Assembly (NCBI GenBank): GCA_963849095.1
Contig: CAWKGA010000007.1
Location: forward strand, 248,001-312,000
Length of the DNA: 64,000 bases
Reading direction: 5' to 3'
Source of the DNA: JASHUC01 sp963849095
Lineage (GTDB): Bacteria > Pseudomonadota > Gammaproteobacteria > Steroidobacterales > Steroidobacteraceae
In this document: positions 34,945 to 44,870 of the stretch, piece after piece
How the letters are laid out: every line of letters begins with the position of its first letter
How positions within the stretch are numbered: position 1 is the stretch's first letter
The notes under the pieces: generated by a model
Told to the model about the DNA's origin: nothing
The model's input: the letters and a program-made list of their open reading frames with translations, nothing else
Databases searched by the model: none
Position numbers and translations under genes: made by a program

Positions 34945-36354
34945 ATGAGCACCGGTTCCGCTGCGATTCTGCCCGCCGCCACGCTCGATGAGGATGCGTG
35001 GGAGGACCTGCTCTCCTTCATCGAGGAGCGGCAGGTCATTCCGATCGTGGGTCCGGAGCTGTTGCAGGTGGCCACCGACCGCGGTCCGAGACTGCTGCTC
35101 GATTGGGCCGCCGAGAAGCTCGCCGCGCGGCTGAACGTGAACCGGGCCGATCTGCCCGATCGCTTCACGCTGAACGATGTGGTGTGCCTGTTTCTCGCCG
35201 CGCGCGGGAGGCGGGAAGAAGCCTACGTGCGGCTGCGCAGCATCCTCAAGGATGCCCCCTTCGAGCCGCCCCCTGCGCTCAAGCACCTGGCGGCGATCAC
35301 GGACTTCGATCTCTTCGTCACCACGACCTTCGACTCTTTGCTCGAGAGCGCGATCAACCTCGAGCGCTTCGGGGGATCCCCCTCGACCGAGGTGCTCTCG
35401 TACGCCCCGAACCGGGTGACGGATTTACCCGCCGAGCGGGCTCGGCTCTCCCGCCCCGTGGTGTACCACCTGTTCGGGAAGCTCTCGGCCTCCCCGACCT
35501 ATGTGATCTCGGATGAGGACCTGCTCGAGTACATCTGTGCCCTGCAGAACGAGAGTCTGGTGCCGGAGCGGCTGTTCCACGAGCTCGAGCACAACCACCT
35601 GCTGGTGATCGGGAGCAACTTCACGAACTGGCTGGCGCGGCTGTTTCTGCGGATGACGAAGCGCCATCGGCTCTCGGACCCGCGGGAGGTCGGGGAGGTG
35701 CTGGCGGATGACTCCACCGCGCAGGACGAGCGCCTGGTGTCCTTCCTGCAGCAGGTGAGCGTGCGCACGAGGATCTACACCGGGGCGGAGCGGTTCGTGG
35801 AGGAGCTGCACCAGCGGTGGATGAAGCGGAACCCGACCCCTGCGGGCTCCGGGCCCTCTGGACTCTCCGGCTCCCCCGGCTTCTCCCCTGCACGCTTTCT
35901 GCCCCCGGGACGGGAGATGCCGGACCACGCGGTGTTCGTGAGCTACGCGCGGGAGGATCTGCCGGCGGTGCAGCAGATCAAGGCGGGGCTGGAGGCGGCT
36001 GGGATCACCACCTGGTTCGACATGGATCGGCTGGAGGCCGGGGACGACTACGACCGGAAGATCAAGCAGCACATCGAGCGCTGCTCGTATTTCATCCCGG
36101 TGATCTCCCGGACGACACAGAGCCGGCTCGAGGGGTATTTCAGGCGCGAGTGGAGCTATGCGCTCGACCGGGCGCGCAACATGGCGGACGGCGCGCTGTT
36201 CATCCTGCCGGTTGTCCTCGATGAGACGACGGCTGCCGAGGCGCATGTGCCGGAGCGCTTCAAGGCGCTGCACTTCACGCAGCTGCCTGGGGGGCGAGTC
36301 ACCCCCGAGTTTGCACAGCGTCTCGCCGAGTTCATGCGGCGCCGATCCCCATGA
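34945..36354 (+). CDS. SIR2-like / TIR two-domain protein, cassette B
   Basis: A 469-residue close paralogue of the cassette A protein, with the same order: SIR2-like (VIPIVGPELLQVATDRG, FVTTTFDSLLE, VVYHLFGKLSASPTYVISDE), a Pro/Gly/Ser linker, and TIR (AVFVSYAREDLPAVQQIKAG, TTWFDMDRLEAGDDYD, GYFRREWSYALDRARNMADG). The LFG in place of LHG is shared, so loss of the sirtuin His is a family feature rather than a copy error; the TIR Glu is kept. It starts 3 bp after cassette A and overlaps the next STAND gene by ATGA, so all genes form one operon. No signal peptide or membrane segment. Confidence 0.85.
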   Translation: MSTGSAAILPAATLDEDAWEDLLSFIEERQVIPIVGPELLQVATDRGPRLLLDWAAEKLAARLNVNRADLPDRFTLNDVVCLFLAARGRREEAYVRLRSILKDAPFEPPPALKHLAAITDFDLFVTTTFDSLLESAINLERFGGSPSTEVLSYAPNRVTDLPAERARLSRPVVYHLFGKLSASPTYVISDEDLLEYICALQNESLVPERLFHELEHNHLLVIGSNFTNWLARLFLRMTKRHRLSDPREVGEVLADDSTAQDERLVSFLQQVSVRTRIYTGAERFVEELHQRWMKRNPTPAGSGPSGLSGSPGFSPARFLPPGREMPDHAVFVSYAREDLPAVQQIKAGLEAAGITTWFDMDRLEAGDDYDRKIKQHIERCSYFIPVISRTTQSRLEGYFRREWSYALDRARNMADGALFILPVVLDETTAAEAHVPERFKALHFTQLPGGRVTPEFAQRLAEFMRRRSP

Positions 36355-39300
36355 GTGTTCCGGACTCGACCCTGAGCGTCGATGAGGAGAGCCCCTGGCT
36401 GGGCCTGTCCTCCTTCACGGAGGAGACCCGGGCGTACTTCTTCGGGCGTGAGGGAGAGGTCGCCGAGCTTACCCGGCGGGTGCAGAGAAAGCTCCTGACG
36501 GTCCTCTTTGGCAAGTCGGGTCTCGGCAAGACCTCGATCCTGAAGGCCGGACTCGTGCCCAGCCTTCGGGCGCAAGGGTACTTTCCGGTGTACCTGCGGA
36601 TCGACTACGGGCGCGACAGCCCCGAGCCGGCCGAGCAGATCAAGCAGGCGATCAACCTTGCCGCCCGGGGCGTTGGGGGCATTCAGAGTGTTGGGGCCAC
36701 TGAGGGCGCCAAGGGCGAGACCGGCGTCGCCGCTCTCGGGGAGTCGATCTGGGAGTTCCTGCACCACCGGGATGATGTGCTGAAGGACAAATCGGGCAGC
36801 ACGCTCATCCCGCTTTTGATCTTCGATCAGTTCGAGGAGTTGTTCACCCTCGCTCAGAGCGATGAGTTCGGTCGCGCGCGCGCGGCCCGCTTTGTCGAGG
36901 AGCTCGCCGACCTTGTGGAGAACCGCCCACCCAAGACGCTTGAAGCGAAGCTGGACACCGATGAGCGCATCGCCGAGCGCTTCGACTTCTCCCGCAGCGA
37001 CTACCGGGTGGTGATTGCGCTGCGGGAGGACTACCTCGCCCCGCTCGAGAGCTTGAAGAAGACGATGCCGAGCCTGTCGCAGAACCGACTGCGGCTCGCT
37101 CCGATGACCGGGAGGCAGGCATTGGAGGCGGTGCTGCGCCCCGGCAAGCACCTGGTGTCCGAGGAGGTGGCCGAGGCGATCGTGCGGTTCGTCGCGGGCG
37201 GCGCGGAGCTTGCGAACGCCGAGGTGGAACCGTCTCTCCTGAGCCTGATCTGCCGGGAGCTCAACGAGCAGCGGATCGCCCAGCACCGATCGGAGATCTC
37301 CCAGGACCTGCTCGCCGGCTCCCACGAGACGATCCTGAGCACCTTCTATGAGCGAAGCCTTTCCGACCAGACCGAGTCGGTGCGGCGGATCATCGAGGAT
37401 GACCTGCTGACCGAGTCGGGGTACCGGGAAAACCTCTCCGAGGAGAGCCTGCTCAAGCGGTTCCAGGCCGCGGGGGCCGCCCCGGATGCGCTCGTGAAGC
37501 TCGTCAACCGGCGACTCCTTCGGATCGAGGAGCGGCTGGACGTTCGTCGTGTCGAGCTGACTCACGATGTGCTTACCGGGATCGTCAAGGCGAGCCGCGA
37601 CCAGCGCCACGAGCGGGAGGCGAGAGAGGCCACCGAGCGGGCGCTGGCCGAGCAGCGCGAGAGGGAGAACGCCGCACGCCGAGCCCTCCGTCGTGCTCGG
37701 GCCGTGGCCGCCGGCTGCGCGCTGCTCGCACTGCTGGCCATCGCCGCGACCGTAGCGGCCTTCTTCAGCATGCAGCGGGCGCGGCGAGCCGAGCAGGTTG
37801 CGCGGCAGACTCGGACGATCTCCGAGCAGGCGCGCCAGGAGGCTGAGGGGCTGCTCGGGTTCCTGACCGACAACTTCGTGGATGAGCTCACGACCTTCGG
37901 TCGGTATCAAACCATCGCCGAGCTCTCGCAGCGGGAGATCGATTACTTCCAACACCTCCCGCCGCAGCTCGAGGACCCCGAGACTATCCGCAGCGGCGCT
38001 CTCGCCCTCATCAATCACGCAGAGGCAGAAGCGGAAATCGGGGACCCCGTCACGGCCGAAAAGAACGCGAGCGAGGCCATCGGTCTGCTCGAGCGTCTTC
38101 GGCGAACCGATGAATCCGACGCCACGGCCCTAGTCCTGGGCCGAGCCTATGCAGAGCTCGGCTTGCTCCTCGCTTACCAGCAAGAGTCTGCGAAAGCCGA
38201 CATTGCGTTCCAGCGAGCTCTGGATCTGCTCCGCCCACAAGCGGAACGGACCCGCGCACCGCTCGAGGCGCGCCGCGCCTATCTCCATGCCTTGGTCGGC
38301 CTCGTTGTAGAGGAGGTTAACAGCGTCCAAGAGGCGAAGGCGCTCGGGGTCGCGCGCCAGGCGCTGCGCGTCGCAGAAGGGCTCGGAGCTCCGAAGGACG
38401 CAGATGTCACCGTGGACGCCGATTATGCCTTTGCGCAAGCGTGGCTCACCGAGGCGCTGGCCTACCTTGGCCGTTATGACGAAGCCAGCCGCCGCGGTGA
38501 GGAGGACCTCGGCCTGGCCGATCAGATCCTGGCCCAGCATCCGCAATATGGGGAGGCACTGTTGACCAAGGAGGTGGTCGGGCAGGGTCTTTCCCTCGGC
38601 GCCCTTCGGGACGAGAGCGATCCGGTCGAGGCTCTGCAATTCGCGACACAGGGGGCGCAGGCGTCGCTCGCTCTCGTGAATATCGAGCCCGGGAACGCGC
38701 TGTACGCCAATCAGCTCGGCAACAGCTACGCAATAAGCATGCTCGCGATGTGGCAAGCGGGCCGGCTGCGTGCATCGATCGCCTACGGTCAAAGGGCGAT
38801 GCAGACCTACGGCCGGAGAGTGGCGGGCTTTTCCTATGGGCTCACCAATCTGAGTGCGGCCATGAGTACTCTCGCCTCGGAGCAGGCCCAGCTCGGCGAC
38901 TTTACAGGAGCGGCCGCGACCCTCGCGGTGGCCAAGGCGTTCTTCAGCCCGAGCGCACTCAGGAAATTAGGGCCAGCCGCCGGTACTGCCGAGGCGCGCT
39001 TCAGTGCCAGTCAGGACGGTGCGCTGGCGGCGATAGCGTACGAGCGCGGCGATTTCGCCGCAGCGCGGCACATCGCGCACACGCCCATCGCGGCATTGAA
39101 GGTTCAGAGCGTTGACCAGCTGTCGACCGTATCCGCGCTCGCCAGGGGGGAGGGACGAGCCGACTACGCCCTCGGAGACTTCGCCGCCGCCGAGCAAGCC
39201 GAGCGCACGTCACTCGGCGGAATGCACGCTCTCGCCAAGTTCGTCGGAGGTTCAAACCTTCAGCGCGACGAGGCACAGACCGCCATCTGGCTCTCGATGG

Positions 39301-39596
39301 TGCTCGCGCGCGAGGGTAAGCGGGAGGAGGCTGCCCGCACGATCCCCCCGGCGGTGCAGACATACCGCGCGCTCGCGAAGCGCAATCACGGGGACCAGTG
39401 GCTGCCGCTGGAGTTCGCCGAAGCCTTGTACGCGCAATCACTCACCGACAATCAGCATCGCGCGGCGCTCCTCCGCGAGGCGAGCCACCTCGTCGATCAT
39501 TTGATCCCTTCGATCGCTAAGCTTCACGATACGCGACAATGGCGCGCGCGCATCGAGGCGGCGGAGCGCACTTCGAACGGCGAGGCGGGGCGATGA
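36351..39596 (+). CDS. nSTAND NTPase - membrane helix - TPR receptor-like protein, cassette B
   Basis: The intact 1081-residue version. Residues 1-440: nSTAND1 NTPase with entry motif ESPWLGLSSFTEETRAYFFG, Walker A GKSGLGKT at 54-61, Walker B LLIFDQFEELF at 155-165 and a winged-helix/helical domain. Residues 410-450 are a charged coiled coil, 452-475 a single hydrophobic helix (AVAAGCALLALLAIAATVAA), then a second coiled coil and, from about 500, TPR-like helices to the end. STAND proteins act as ATP-driven switches that oligomerise on ligand binding, usually sensed by the C-terminal repeats. Here the repeats vary between the two cassettes while the NTPase is conserved. The partner is the SIR2-TIR protein whose gene overlaps by 4 bp. 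Ligand and output are unknown. Confidence 0.87.
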   Translation: MSVPDSTLSVDEESPWLGLSSFTEETRAYFFGREGEVAELTRRVQRKLLTVLFGKSGLGKTSILKAGLVPSLRAQGYFPVYLRIDYGRDSPEPAEQIKQAINLAARGVGGIQSVGATEGAKGETGVAALGESIWEFLHHRDDVLKDKSGSTLIPLLIFDQFEELFTLAQSDEFGRARAARFVEELADLVENRPPKTLEAKLDTDERIAERFDFSRSDYRVVIALREDYLAPLESLKKTMPSLSQNRLRLAPMTGRQALEAVLRPGKHLVSEEVAEAIVRFVAGGAELANAEVEPSLLSLICRELNEQRIAQHRSEISQDLLAGSHETILSTFYERSLSDQTESVRRIIEDDLLTESGYRENLSEESLLKRFQAAGAAPDALVKLVNRRLLRIEERLDVRRVELTHDVLTGIVKASRDQRHEREAREATERALAEQRERENAARRALRRARAVAAGCALLALLAIAATVAAFFSMQRARRAEQVARQTRTISEQARQEAEGLLGFLTDNFVDELTTFGRYQTIAELSQREIDYFQHLPPQLEDPETIRSGALALINHAEAEAEIGDPVTAEKNASEAIGLLERLRRTDESDATALVLGRAYAELGLLLAYQQESAKADIAFQRALDLLRPQAERTRAPLEARRAYLHALVGLVVEEVNSVQEAKALGVARQALRVAEGLGAPKDADVTVDADYAFAQAWLTEALAYLGRYDEASRRGEEDLGLADQILAQHPQYGEALLTKEVVGQGLSLGALRDESDPVEALQFATQGAQASLALVNIEPGNALYANQLGNSYAISMLAMWQAGRLRASIAYGQRAMQTYGRRVAGFSYGLTNLSAAMSTLASEQAQLGDFTGAAATLAVAKAFFSPSALRKLGPAAGTAEARFSASQDGALAAIAYERGDFAAARHIAHTPIAALKVQSVDQLSTVSALARGEGRADYALGDFAAAEQAERTSLGGMHALAKFVGGSNLQRDEAQTAIWLSMVLAREGKREEAARTIPPAVQTYRALAKRNHGDQWLPLEFAEALYAQSLTDNQHRAALLREASHLVDHLIPSIAKLHDTRQWRARIEAAERTSNGEAGR

Positions 39597-39675
39597 GCGC
39601 CGAATCCTTCGCGGCTTGGCCTGCGCGACTGCCCGACGAGCTTGCCGGGTTTCCATTCGTAGACGGGACCCCCGC

Positions 39676-40105
39676 ATGAGCGAGCGCAAGCGGCTCGCGC
39701 CGACTTGGCTCCTCGGCTTCGGCTTCCTTGCCGATCGGCGTATCTGGCGCCGTGGGGCTGTTCATCGTGCCGGTGCTGCTCGCCGCGGTCGGCATCTTCG
39801 GCACGCTCGTCTCGGTGCCCCACCTCGTGCCGCTGACGATATGCCTGTGCGCAGTCGCCCTCTTCGGCGGCCTGTGCACCACTGCGGTGGGCGGCTGGTT
39901 CGGCGATCCGCTCCCGGCATCGAAAAAGGATGCGCTCGGGGCGTGGCAGATTCCGTTGGCCTATATGCAATACCTCGACGGCCATGCCTATGCTTTCGGC
40001 GGCGTGGCGGGCTCGTTCATTACCGATGCCGTGCTGAGCGGGGCGGCCTCGGTAGTGCTCGGCCTCGTCTATTGGCGCTTCGCGGCGAGACCGGTAGCAG
40101 CCTGA
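39676..40105 (+). pseudogene. small polytopic membrane protein, apparently frameshifted near its N-terminus
   Basis: From ATG 39676 one frame gives MSERKRLAPTWLLGFGFL; the next frame (from about 39728, TTG) gives a hydrophobic protein of 125 residues with roughly three membrane segments (GAVGLFIVPVLLAAVGIF, VPLTICLCAVALFGGL, a C-terminal one) and TTAVGGWFGDPLPASKKDAL. The two frames fit together as one protein if a base is missing near 39728. Alternatively the short protein starting at 39728 is the real gene. I do not recognise the family; some segments recall major-facilitator transporters, but it is far too short. It precedes the DUF3311/symporter pair on the same strand. Confidence 0.45.
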
Positions 40106-40157
40106 GCCGTCGCAAGATGGCCCCGGGGCCACCGGCGAATGTGGGGGGTGTCGCAAC

Positions 40158-40424
40158 ATGAGCATGATCTCTCGGTCCGGCGGCTCGCGCATAAGGCTGC
40201 CTTCCTGCGGAGCCGTTCTTCTCGGTCTCGTTCCCTTCACCGCCATGTGCTTCTCCGTCGTCGCGTGGGACCGCGTCGATCCACTGATCCTCGGCCTGCC
40301 GTTCAACCTCTTCTGGCTGCTCGCGTGGACGACGCTGACTCCGCTCTGCATGCTCGGCGCGTACCACCTGGAAACAAAGCGCAGGAGTACCGATAGCTCA
40401 GGCACCGAGAGCGGCCCGGCGTGA
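40158..40424 (+). CDS. DUF3311 small membrane protein, symporter partner
   Basis: 88 residues with two membrane segments: GAVLLGLVPFTAMCFSVVAW, then LGLPFNLFWLLAWTTLTPLC. The WDRVDPLILGLPFNLFWLL pattern is that of DUF3311 proteins, which are almost always encoded just before a sodium:solute symporter and probably assist it. The stop overlaps the GTG start of the symporter (GTGA), giving tight coupling. Confidence 0.85.
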   Translation: MSMISRSGGSRIRLPSCGAVLLGLVPFTAMCFSVVAWDRVDPLILGLPFNLFWLLAWTTLTPLCMLGAYHLETKRRSTDSSGTESGPA

Positions 40425-41881
40425 GTCCGAGCGCGGTCGCCCTGACGATGATCTTCGGGATCGTGCTGCTGGGCTCGGTCCTTGGCTTCTACGCCGGCAC
40501 GCGCCGCAAGATGAGCCTCGAGCAGTGGACGGTGGGCGGCAGACAGTTCGGAATGCTCTTCGCCTGGCTGCTGGCTGCGGGGGAAATTTACACCGCGTTC
40601 TCGTTCCTCGGCGCGAGCGGCTGGGTGTACTCCCGCGGCGGCCCGGCCCTCTACATCTTTGCCTACGTCGCGCTCGGACAGGTCGTCGCGTTCTATGTCC
40701 TGCCTCCCATGTGGGAGCTGGGCCGCAAGCATGGGCTGCAGACCTTGCCCGATTTCTTCGCCATGCGGTATCGCAGCCGCTACCTCGCGGCGTTCGTGGC
40801 GGTGATCGGAGTCGCGTTCATCGTTCCCTATCTGCAGCTGCAGCTGACGGGCCTCGGATATATCACGGAGGTGGCGAGCTTCGGAGGAATCGGACGCACT
40901 CCAGCGATGGTGGTGGCCGTCGCGCTCATTACGGGGTTCGTCTTGATGAGCGGCATACGAGCCGTGGCCTGGGTCAGCGTGCTCAAGGACTTCCTGATGA
41001 TCGTTGCTGTCGTGACGATGGGGATCGCCATACCGCACCTGTACTTCGGCGGCATTGGCCACATGTTCGCCCTCCTCGCACGGACTGCGCCGCAGCATCT
41101 CGTGATGCCGGGAGCCACGCATGACCTCACGCATTCGTGGTTCATCTCCACGGTTCTGCTGGCCGCCCTCGGCGGCTGCGTGTGGCCTCACAACTTCGGA
41201 ACGAGCTTTGCGGCCAAGAGCGCCGATGTCGTCCGCCGGAACTGCGCGATCCTGCCGATCTACACGCTCTCCCTGGCGTTCGTCTTCTTCGCCGGTTTTG
41301 CCGCGTTTGTGGAGGTCCCGGGCCTCGGCGACGGCGACCTTGCGGTGCTCACCCTCGCGCGCCACGCCTTTCCGCCATGGGTGCTCGGCATGATTGGTGG
41401 GGCGGGCGCGCTCACAGCGATGGTGCCAGCGGCCGTTCTGGTGCTCACCGCGGCGACGCTGTTCGCCAAGAATCTCTTCCGGCCGATGCTTGCGCCGGCG
41501 ATGACGGATCAGCAGGTGGCAAGATTGGCCCGGATCACCGTGATCGCGCTCAGCCTCCTCAGCCTCTATTTCGCGCTCCATAGCTCGACGACGCTGGTCT
41601 CCCTGCTGCTGCTCGGTTACGCAGGCGTCGCGCAGTTCTTTCCGGGCGTCGTGCTCGGCCTGTTCTGGGGGCGCGTCAAGACGGCCGGCGTCTTCGGCGG
41701 GCTGATCGCCGGAATCGCCTGCACCGCGATCCTGGTGCTCGGCAAGCGAGATCCCTTCGACGGAGTGAGCGCCGGGTTCATCGCTCTGTGCATCAATTTC
41801 GCGGTGACCGTGATCGCGAGCCTGCTCCTGCCGGTCGAGGCGGACCGGCGCGCGGCGGGCCTTGCGGAGATGAATCCTTAG
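40421..41881 (+). CDS. sodium:solute symporter (SSS family)
   Basis: A 486-residue inner-membrane transporter with about 13 hydrophobic segments. SSS features include EQWTVGGRQFGMLFAWLLAA, GEIYTAFSFLGASGWVYSRG, the LQTLPDFFAMRYRSRYLA segment and ALGGCVWPHNFGTSFAAKS. It should import an organic solute (carboxylate, amino acid or similar) with Na+; the substrate cannot be told from sequence. The GTG start at 40421 overlaps the DUF3311 stop. Roughly 160 bp of non-coding DNA separates it from the convergent PQQ dehydrogenase gene. Confidence 0.92.
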   Translation: MSPSAVALTMIFGIVLLGSVLGFYAGTRRKMSLEQWTVGGRQFGMLFAWLLAAGEIYTAFSFLGASGWVYSRGGPALYIFAYVALGQVVAFYVLPPMWELGRKHGLQTLPDFFAMRYRSRYLAAFVAVIGVAFIVPYLQLQLTGLGYITEVASFGGIGRTPAMVVAVALITGFVLMSGIRAVAWVSVLKDFLMIVAVVTMGIAIPHLYFGGIGHMFALLARTAPQHLVMPGATHDLTHSWFISTVLLAALGGCVWPHNFGTSFAAKSADVVRRNCAILPIYTLSLAFVFFAGFAAFVEVPGLGDGDLAVLTLARHAFPPWVLGMIGGAGALTAMVPAAVLVLTAATLFAKNLFRPMLAPAMTDQQVARLARITVIALSLLSLYFALHSSTTLVSLLLLGYAGVAQFFPGVVLGLFWGRVKTAGVFGGLIAGIACTAILVLGKRDPFDGVSAGFIALCINFAVTVIASLLLPVEADRRAAGLAEMNP

Positions 41882-42042
41882 CAGCCGAACGGAGTCCCAA
41901 AAGATCCGGTCTGTCCTCCAATCCTCACGCGGGCAACGGGCGAGAAGCGCAAGCGCCGAGCCAGACTCCGCAGGCGTGCGGCTCAGTCTTGCGGCCGCAT
42001 CCCACCCGCAGCTCGGGCGTTATCGGACGCTCGCTGGTCCAC

Positions 42043-44217
42043 CTACTGGTGCGCGGTCGGGGCAGACGGCGGACCACCTGCACCGGGCGGCGGGCCAGCT
42101 CCCGGAGGCGGGCCACCAGGACCACCCGGCCCGAACTTCGGCGGCGGGTGTCGCTTGAGCTCGTTTGCGCGCGCGGTGAGGAAAGAGCGGATCGCCTCTG
42201 CATCGTCCGCCTTCAGTGAGTTCTTGAACGAGATCATGCCGTTCTCAACGAGCGCGCCATCGACCACGATGGCCTTGAATAGAGCGGCGCTGTTGAGCGC
42301 GACTGTGTAGTTGAGATCCGGGAAGCCGCTGAAGATGCGCCCGCCCTCGTGGCAGCCGCTGCAGTTGCGCTGGTAGAGGTCCTGGCCGCGCGCGTGCATC
42401 GCCGCGTCGCCAAAGTCCGCCGGCGGGTTGAGCACCTGCGGCACCGGCGGTGGGGCCGGCGGCAGCTGCACGGTGCCGTTGAGCTTGTAGACCAGCAGGC
42501 GGTTCGTGCCGGCCGCAGCGGCAAAGCCGGTGCTGGCCGAGGAGATCGCCGCGATGTACTGCTCGCCGTCGATCGAGTACGTCACCGGGCCCGGCACGAC
42601 GTTGCCCTGGGTGTCGACCGACCACACCTTCTCGCCGGTGTCGGCGCGGAACGCCGAGAGCTTCTTCCCGGGTGTGCCCTGGAATACCAGGTTGCCGGCA
42701 GTCGTGAGCGTGCCGGCGCCGCCGCTGCCTTCGCGCTGCTCCCAGGCTACCTTGCGGGCCACCGGATCCCAAGCCAGCAGGTAGGCGCCGGGGTTCTCGA
42801 CCTCGGGCCGCTTGCCCTGCGGCTTATGAAACATGCTGACATCCACCATCTGGTTGCCCAGGATGCGGCCGCCTTCCTCGGCGTAGTACGAACCCACGCC
42901 GCGGCGAGTTGGCACGTACATCAGGCCTGTCTGAGGATTGAACGACTGCCCCTGCCACACGTGCGCCGCCGAAGGCAGCACGTAGAATCCCTTGCCGGTT
43001 TTGCCGTAGTTGGCCTCCGGATTGAGGATGGGCTTCCAGTTATTCGCTTTGTCGAAGCCCAGCGCCCAGTTGATCTTCGGTACATACGGATCCGCCGACA
43101 CCACCTTGCCGGTGGCCGCCTCGATCACATAGAACACGCCGTTCTTTGGCGCCTGCATCACCACGTGCTTCCGCTGACCATCGACGGTGATGTCCGCCAG
43201 CGTCAGCGGTGCAGTGTTGTCGAAGTCGAAGCCGTCCATCGGCGTGGCCTGGTAGTGCCACTTGTACTTGCCGGTCTTCGCATGCACCGCGATGATGGAG
43301 GAGATGAACAGGTTGTCGCCACCGCCCGGCGAACGCAGCTGTGCCGGCCACGGGATGCCATTGCCGGTGCCGAAGATCACCAGGTCCGACTGCGGATCGT
43401 AGATGATGCCATCCCACGTGCTGCCGCCACCGCCTTTCTCCCACCACTTCCCGTTCCAGGTCTTCGCGGCCATTGGCATCACGTCATCGGACGCCGCGCC
43501 GTCCGAGCCCTTCGACGGGTCGCCCGGCACGGTGTAGAACTTCCACACCAGCTTGCCCGTCTTCACGTCGTGCGCGACGAGAAAGCCGCGGGTGTAGAAC
43601 TCCCCGCCGCCCACGCCGATGAACACCAGGCCATCGCCGATGTGCGGCGCGCCGGTGATCGAGTACTGCAGCTTCGGGTCCGCGACGCGCGCTTCCCACG
43701 CCTTCTTGCCGGTCTTCGCATCCACTGCCATCAGGCGCCCGTCGATGGTGCCCCAGATGATCTTGCCGTCCGCGTAGGCCGCGCCCCGGTTAGAGATGTT
43801 GCAGCAGATCGACGTGGCGGCGATCTCGCGCGGCGCGTGCGGGTCGACCTTCCACAGCTGCTTGCCGGTCCTCGCGTCGAAGGCGTAGAGGCTGCTCCAC
43901 GGAGCCGTCATGTAGAGCACCCCGTCAATCACCAGCGGCGTGCTCTGGTAGCCGCCGCGCTCGGGGATGTCCGCATACCAGGCAAGGCCCAGTTGCCCGA
44001 CGTTGCTGGCGGTCACCTGCTTGAGCTTGCTGTAGCGCTGCTCGTCCCGGTTGCCTCCGTGCTGGGTCCACTCAACATCGTTGGGGTTGTGGCTGGCAGC
44101 CGCGGCGCCTGTGCTGGCACCGGCAGTGTCCGCGCTAGCTGCGGTGGTGCCCGTGCCGGATTGCGAATGCGCGGCCACACCGGCCGCGACGATCAGACCG
44201 AAGATCAATCGACGCAT
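42043..44217 (-). CDS. PQQ-dependent quinohemoprotein alcohol dehydrogenase
   Basis: A periplasmic 724-residue enzyme that oxidises alcohols and passes electrons from PQQ to its own c-type haem. After a signal peptide (MRRLIFGLIVAAGVAAHSQ) and an Ala/Thr-rich spacer comes an eight-bladed propeller with W-motifs. It includes the adjacent-Cys pair SICCN that packs on PQQ in this family, the active-site region ATPMDGFDFDNTAPL, and MYVPTRRGVGSYY. The C-terminal cytochrome c domain has CSGCH near residue 645. The tail is Pro/Gly-rich (GPGGPGGPPPGAGPPPG). It matches type II quinohemoprotein alcohol dehydrogenases in order and size. No pqq genes are in the window. Confidence 0.93.
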   Translation of the reverse strand: MRRLIFGLIVAAGVAAHSQSGTGTTAASADTAGASTGAAAASHNPNDVEWTQHGGNRDEQRYSKLKQVTASNVGQLGLAWYADIPERGGYQSTPLVIDGVLYMTAPWSSLYAFDARTGKQLWKVDPHAPREIAATSICCNISNRGAAYADGKIIWGTIDGRLMAVDAKTGKKAWEARVADPKLQYSITGAPHIGDGLVFIGVGGGEFYTRGFLVAHDVKTGKLVWKFYTVPGDPSKGSDGAASDDVMPMAAKTWNGKWWEKGGGGSTWDGIIYDPQSDLVIFGTGNGIPWPAQLRSPGGGDNLFISSIIAVHAKTGKYKWHYQATPMDGFDFDNTAPLTLADITVDGQRKHVVMQAPKNGVFYVIEAATGKVVSADPYVPKINWALGFDKANNWKPILNPEANYGKTGKGFYVLPSAAHVWQGQSFNPQTGLMYVPTRRGVGSYYAEEGGRILGNQMVDVSMFHKPQGKRPEVENPGAYLLAWDPVARKVAWEQREGSGGAGTLTTAGNLVFQGTPGKKLSAFRADTGEKVWSVDTQGNVVPGPVTYSIDGEQYIAAISSASTGFAAAAGTNRLLVYKLNGTVQLPPAPPPVPQVLNPPADFGDAAMHARGQDLYQRNCSGCHEGGRIFSGFPDLNYTVALNSAALFKAIVVDGALVENGMISFKNSLKADDAEAIRSFLTARANELKRHPPPKFGPGGPGGPPPGAGPPPGAGGPPSAPTAHQ

Positions 44218-44870
44218 CAGGTTCCCCCCGGAAGAAATCCACCGGCGCCGCGCAATGCGGGCAAGACCGGAGTTGCGGCCACAGCGTACCTTCCACAGAT
44301 GTTGTCCGGCAACTCCAGCATCAGGGCTCGTAATCCGGTCCGTCGCGCTCCTTAATCTGCGCGGTATTCTCGACGTATGTTCGGACCTCGACCTTGCCGC
44401 CCCGGATGGCCTGGCCGATCGCCACGGTCTAGCTGCGCCGTGTCGAGGGTCTAATCCGGACCTTGCTCTTGAGCCACCCCGTGGCCGCATCCTCGAAGGT
44501 GCCGCGGCCCACATGCACCATGCCCTGCGCACGCTCCGCAAGGACAGTTGGCGACATAACGTCGATCTTCCCTGCAGGACAGATCCGCCCGGTTAGCGGT
44601 GCGGCACGATGCCGCCGCTCGCCACGCCAAGCACTTGAATTACCGGGTCGGCACGGCGCCGATGCACCCGGCTCGTGCCCCGCTGCTGCGCGGCATCTTT
44701 AATGGGGCGCGTGTCGCAGTGTGCAGACAGCTTTAGCGCGTCGCGTCACAGATGCACAGAGCGGCAATTGTGACAATGAATCTTGGTCGCCTCAGCAAGC
44801 CCAGGTCGCGGGCGCTGCTGGCAACACAGTCCCCCGTGAAATGGATTGGGTGGGACAGAGGACCGCATCC
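44218..44870. other. intergenic region between the PQQ dehydrogenase and tpsA
   Basis: These 653 bp separate two divergent genes and should hold both promoters and upstream regulatory sites. No ORF here has a recognisable protein. AGAGGA at 44857-44862 is the likely ribosome-binding site of tpsA. I see no clear promoter or hairpin. Confidence 0.4.

Noticed and set aside
42349..44355. 668-residue plus-strand frame opposite the PQQ dehydrogenase
   Set aside because: No domain is recognisable and it is antisense to a gene with PQQ and haem motifs.
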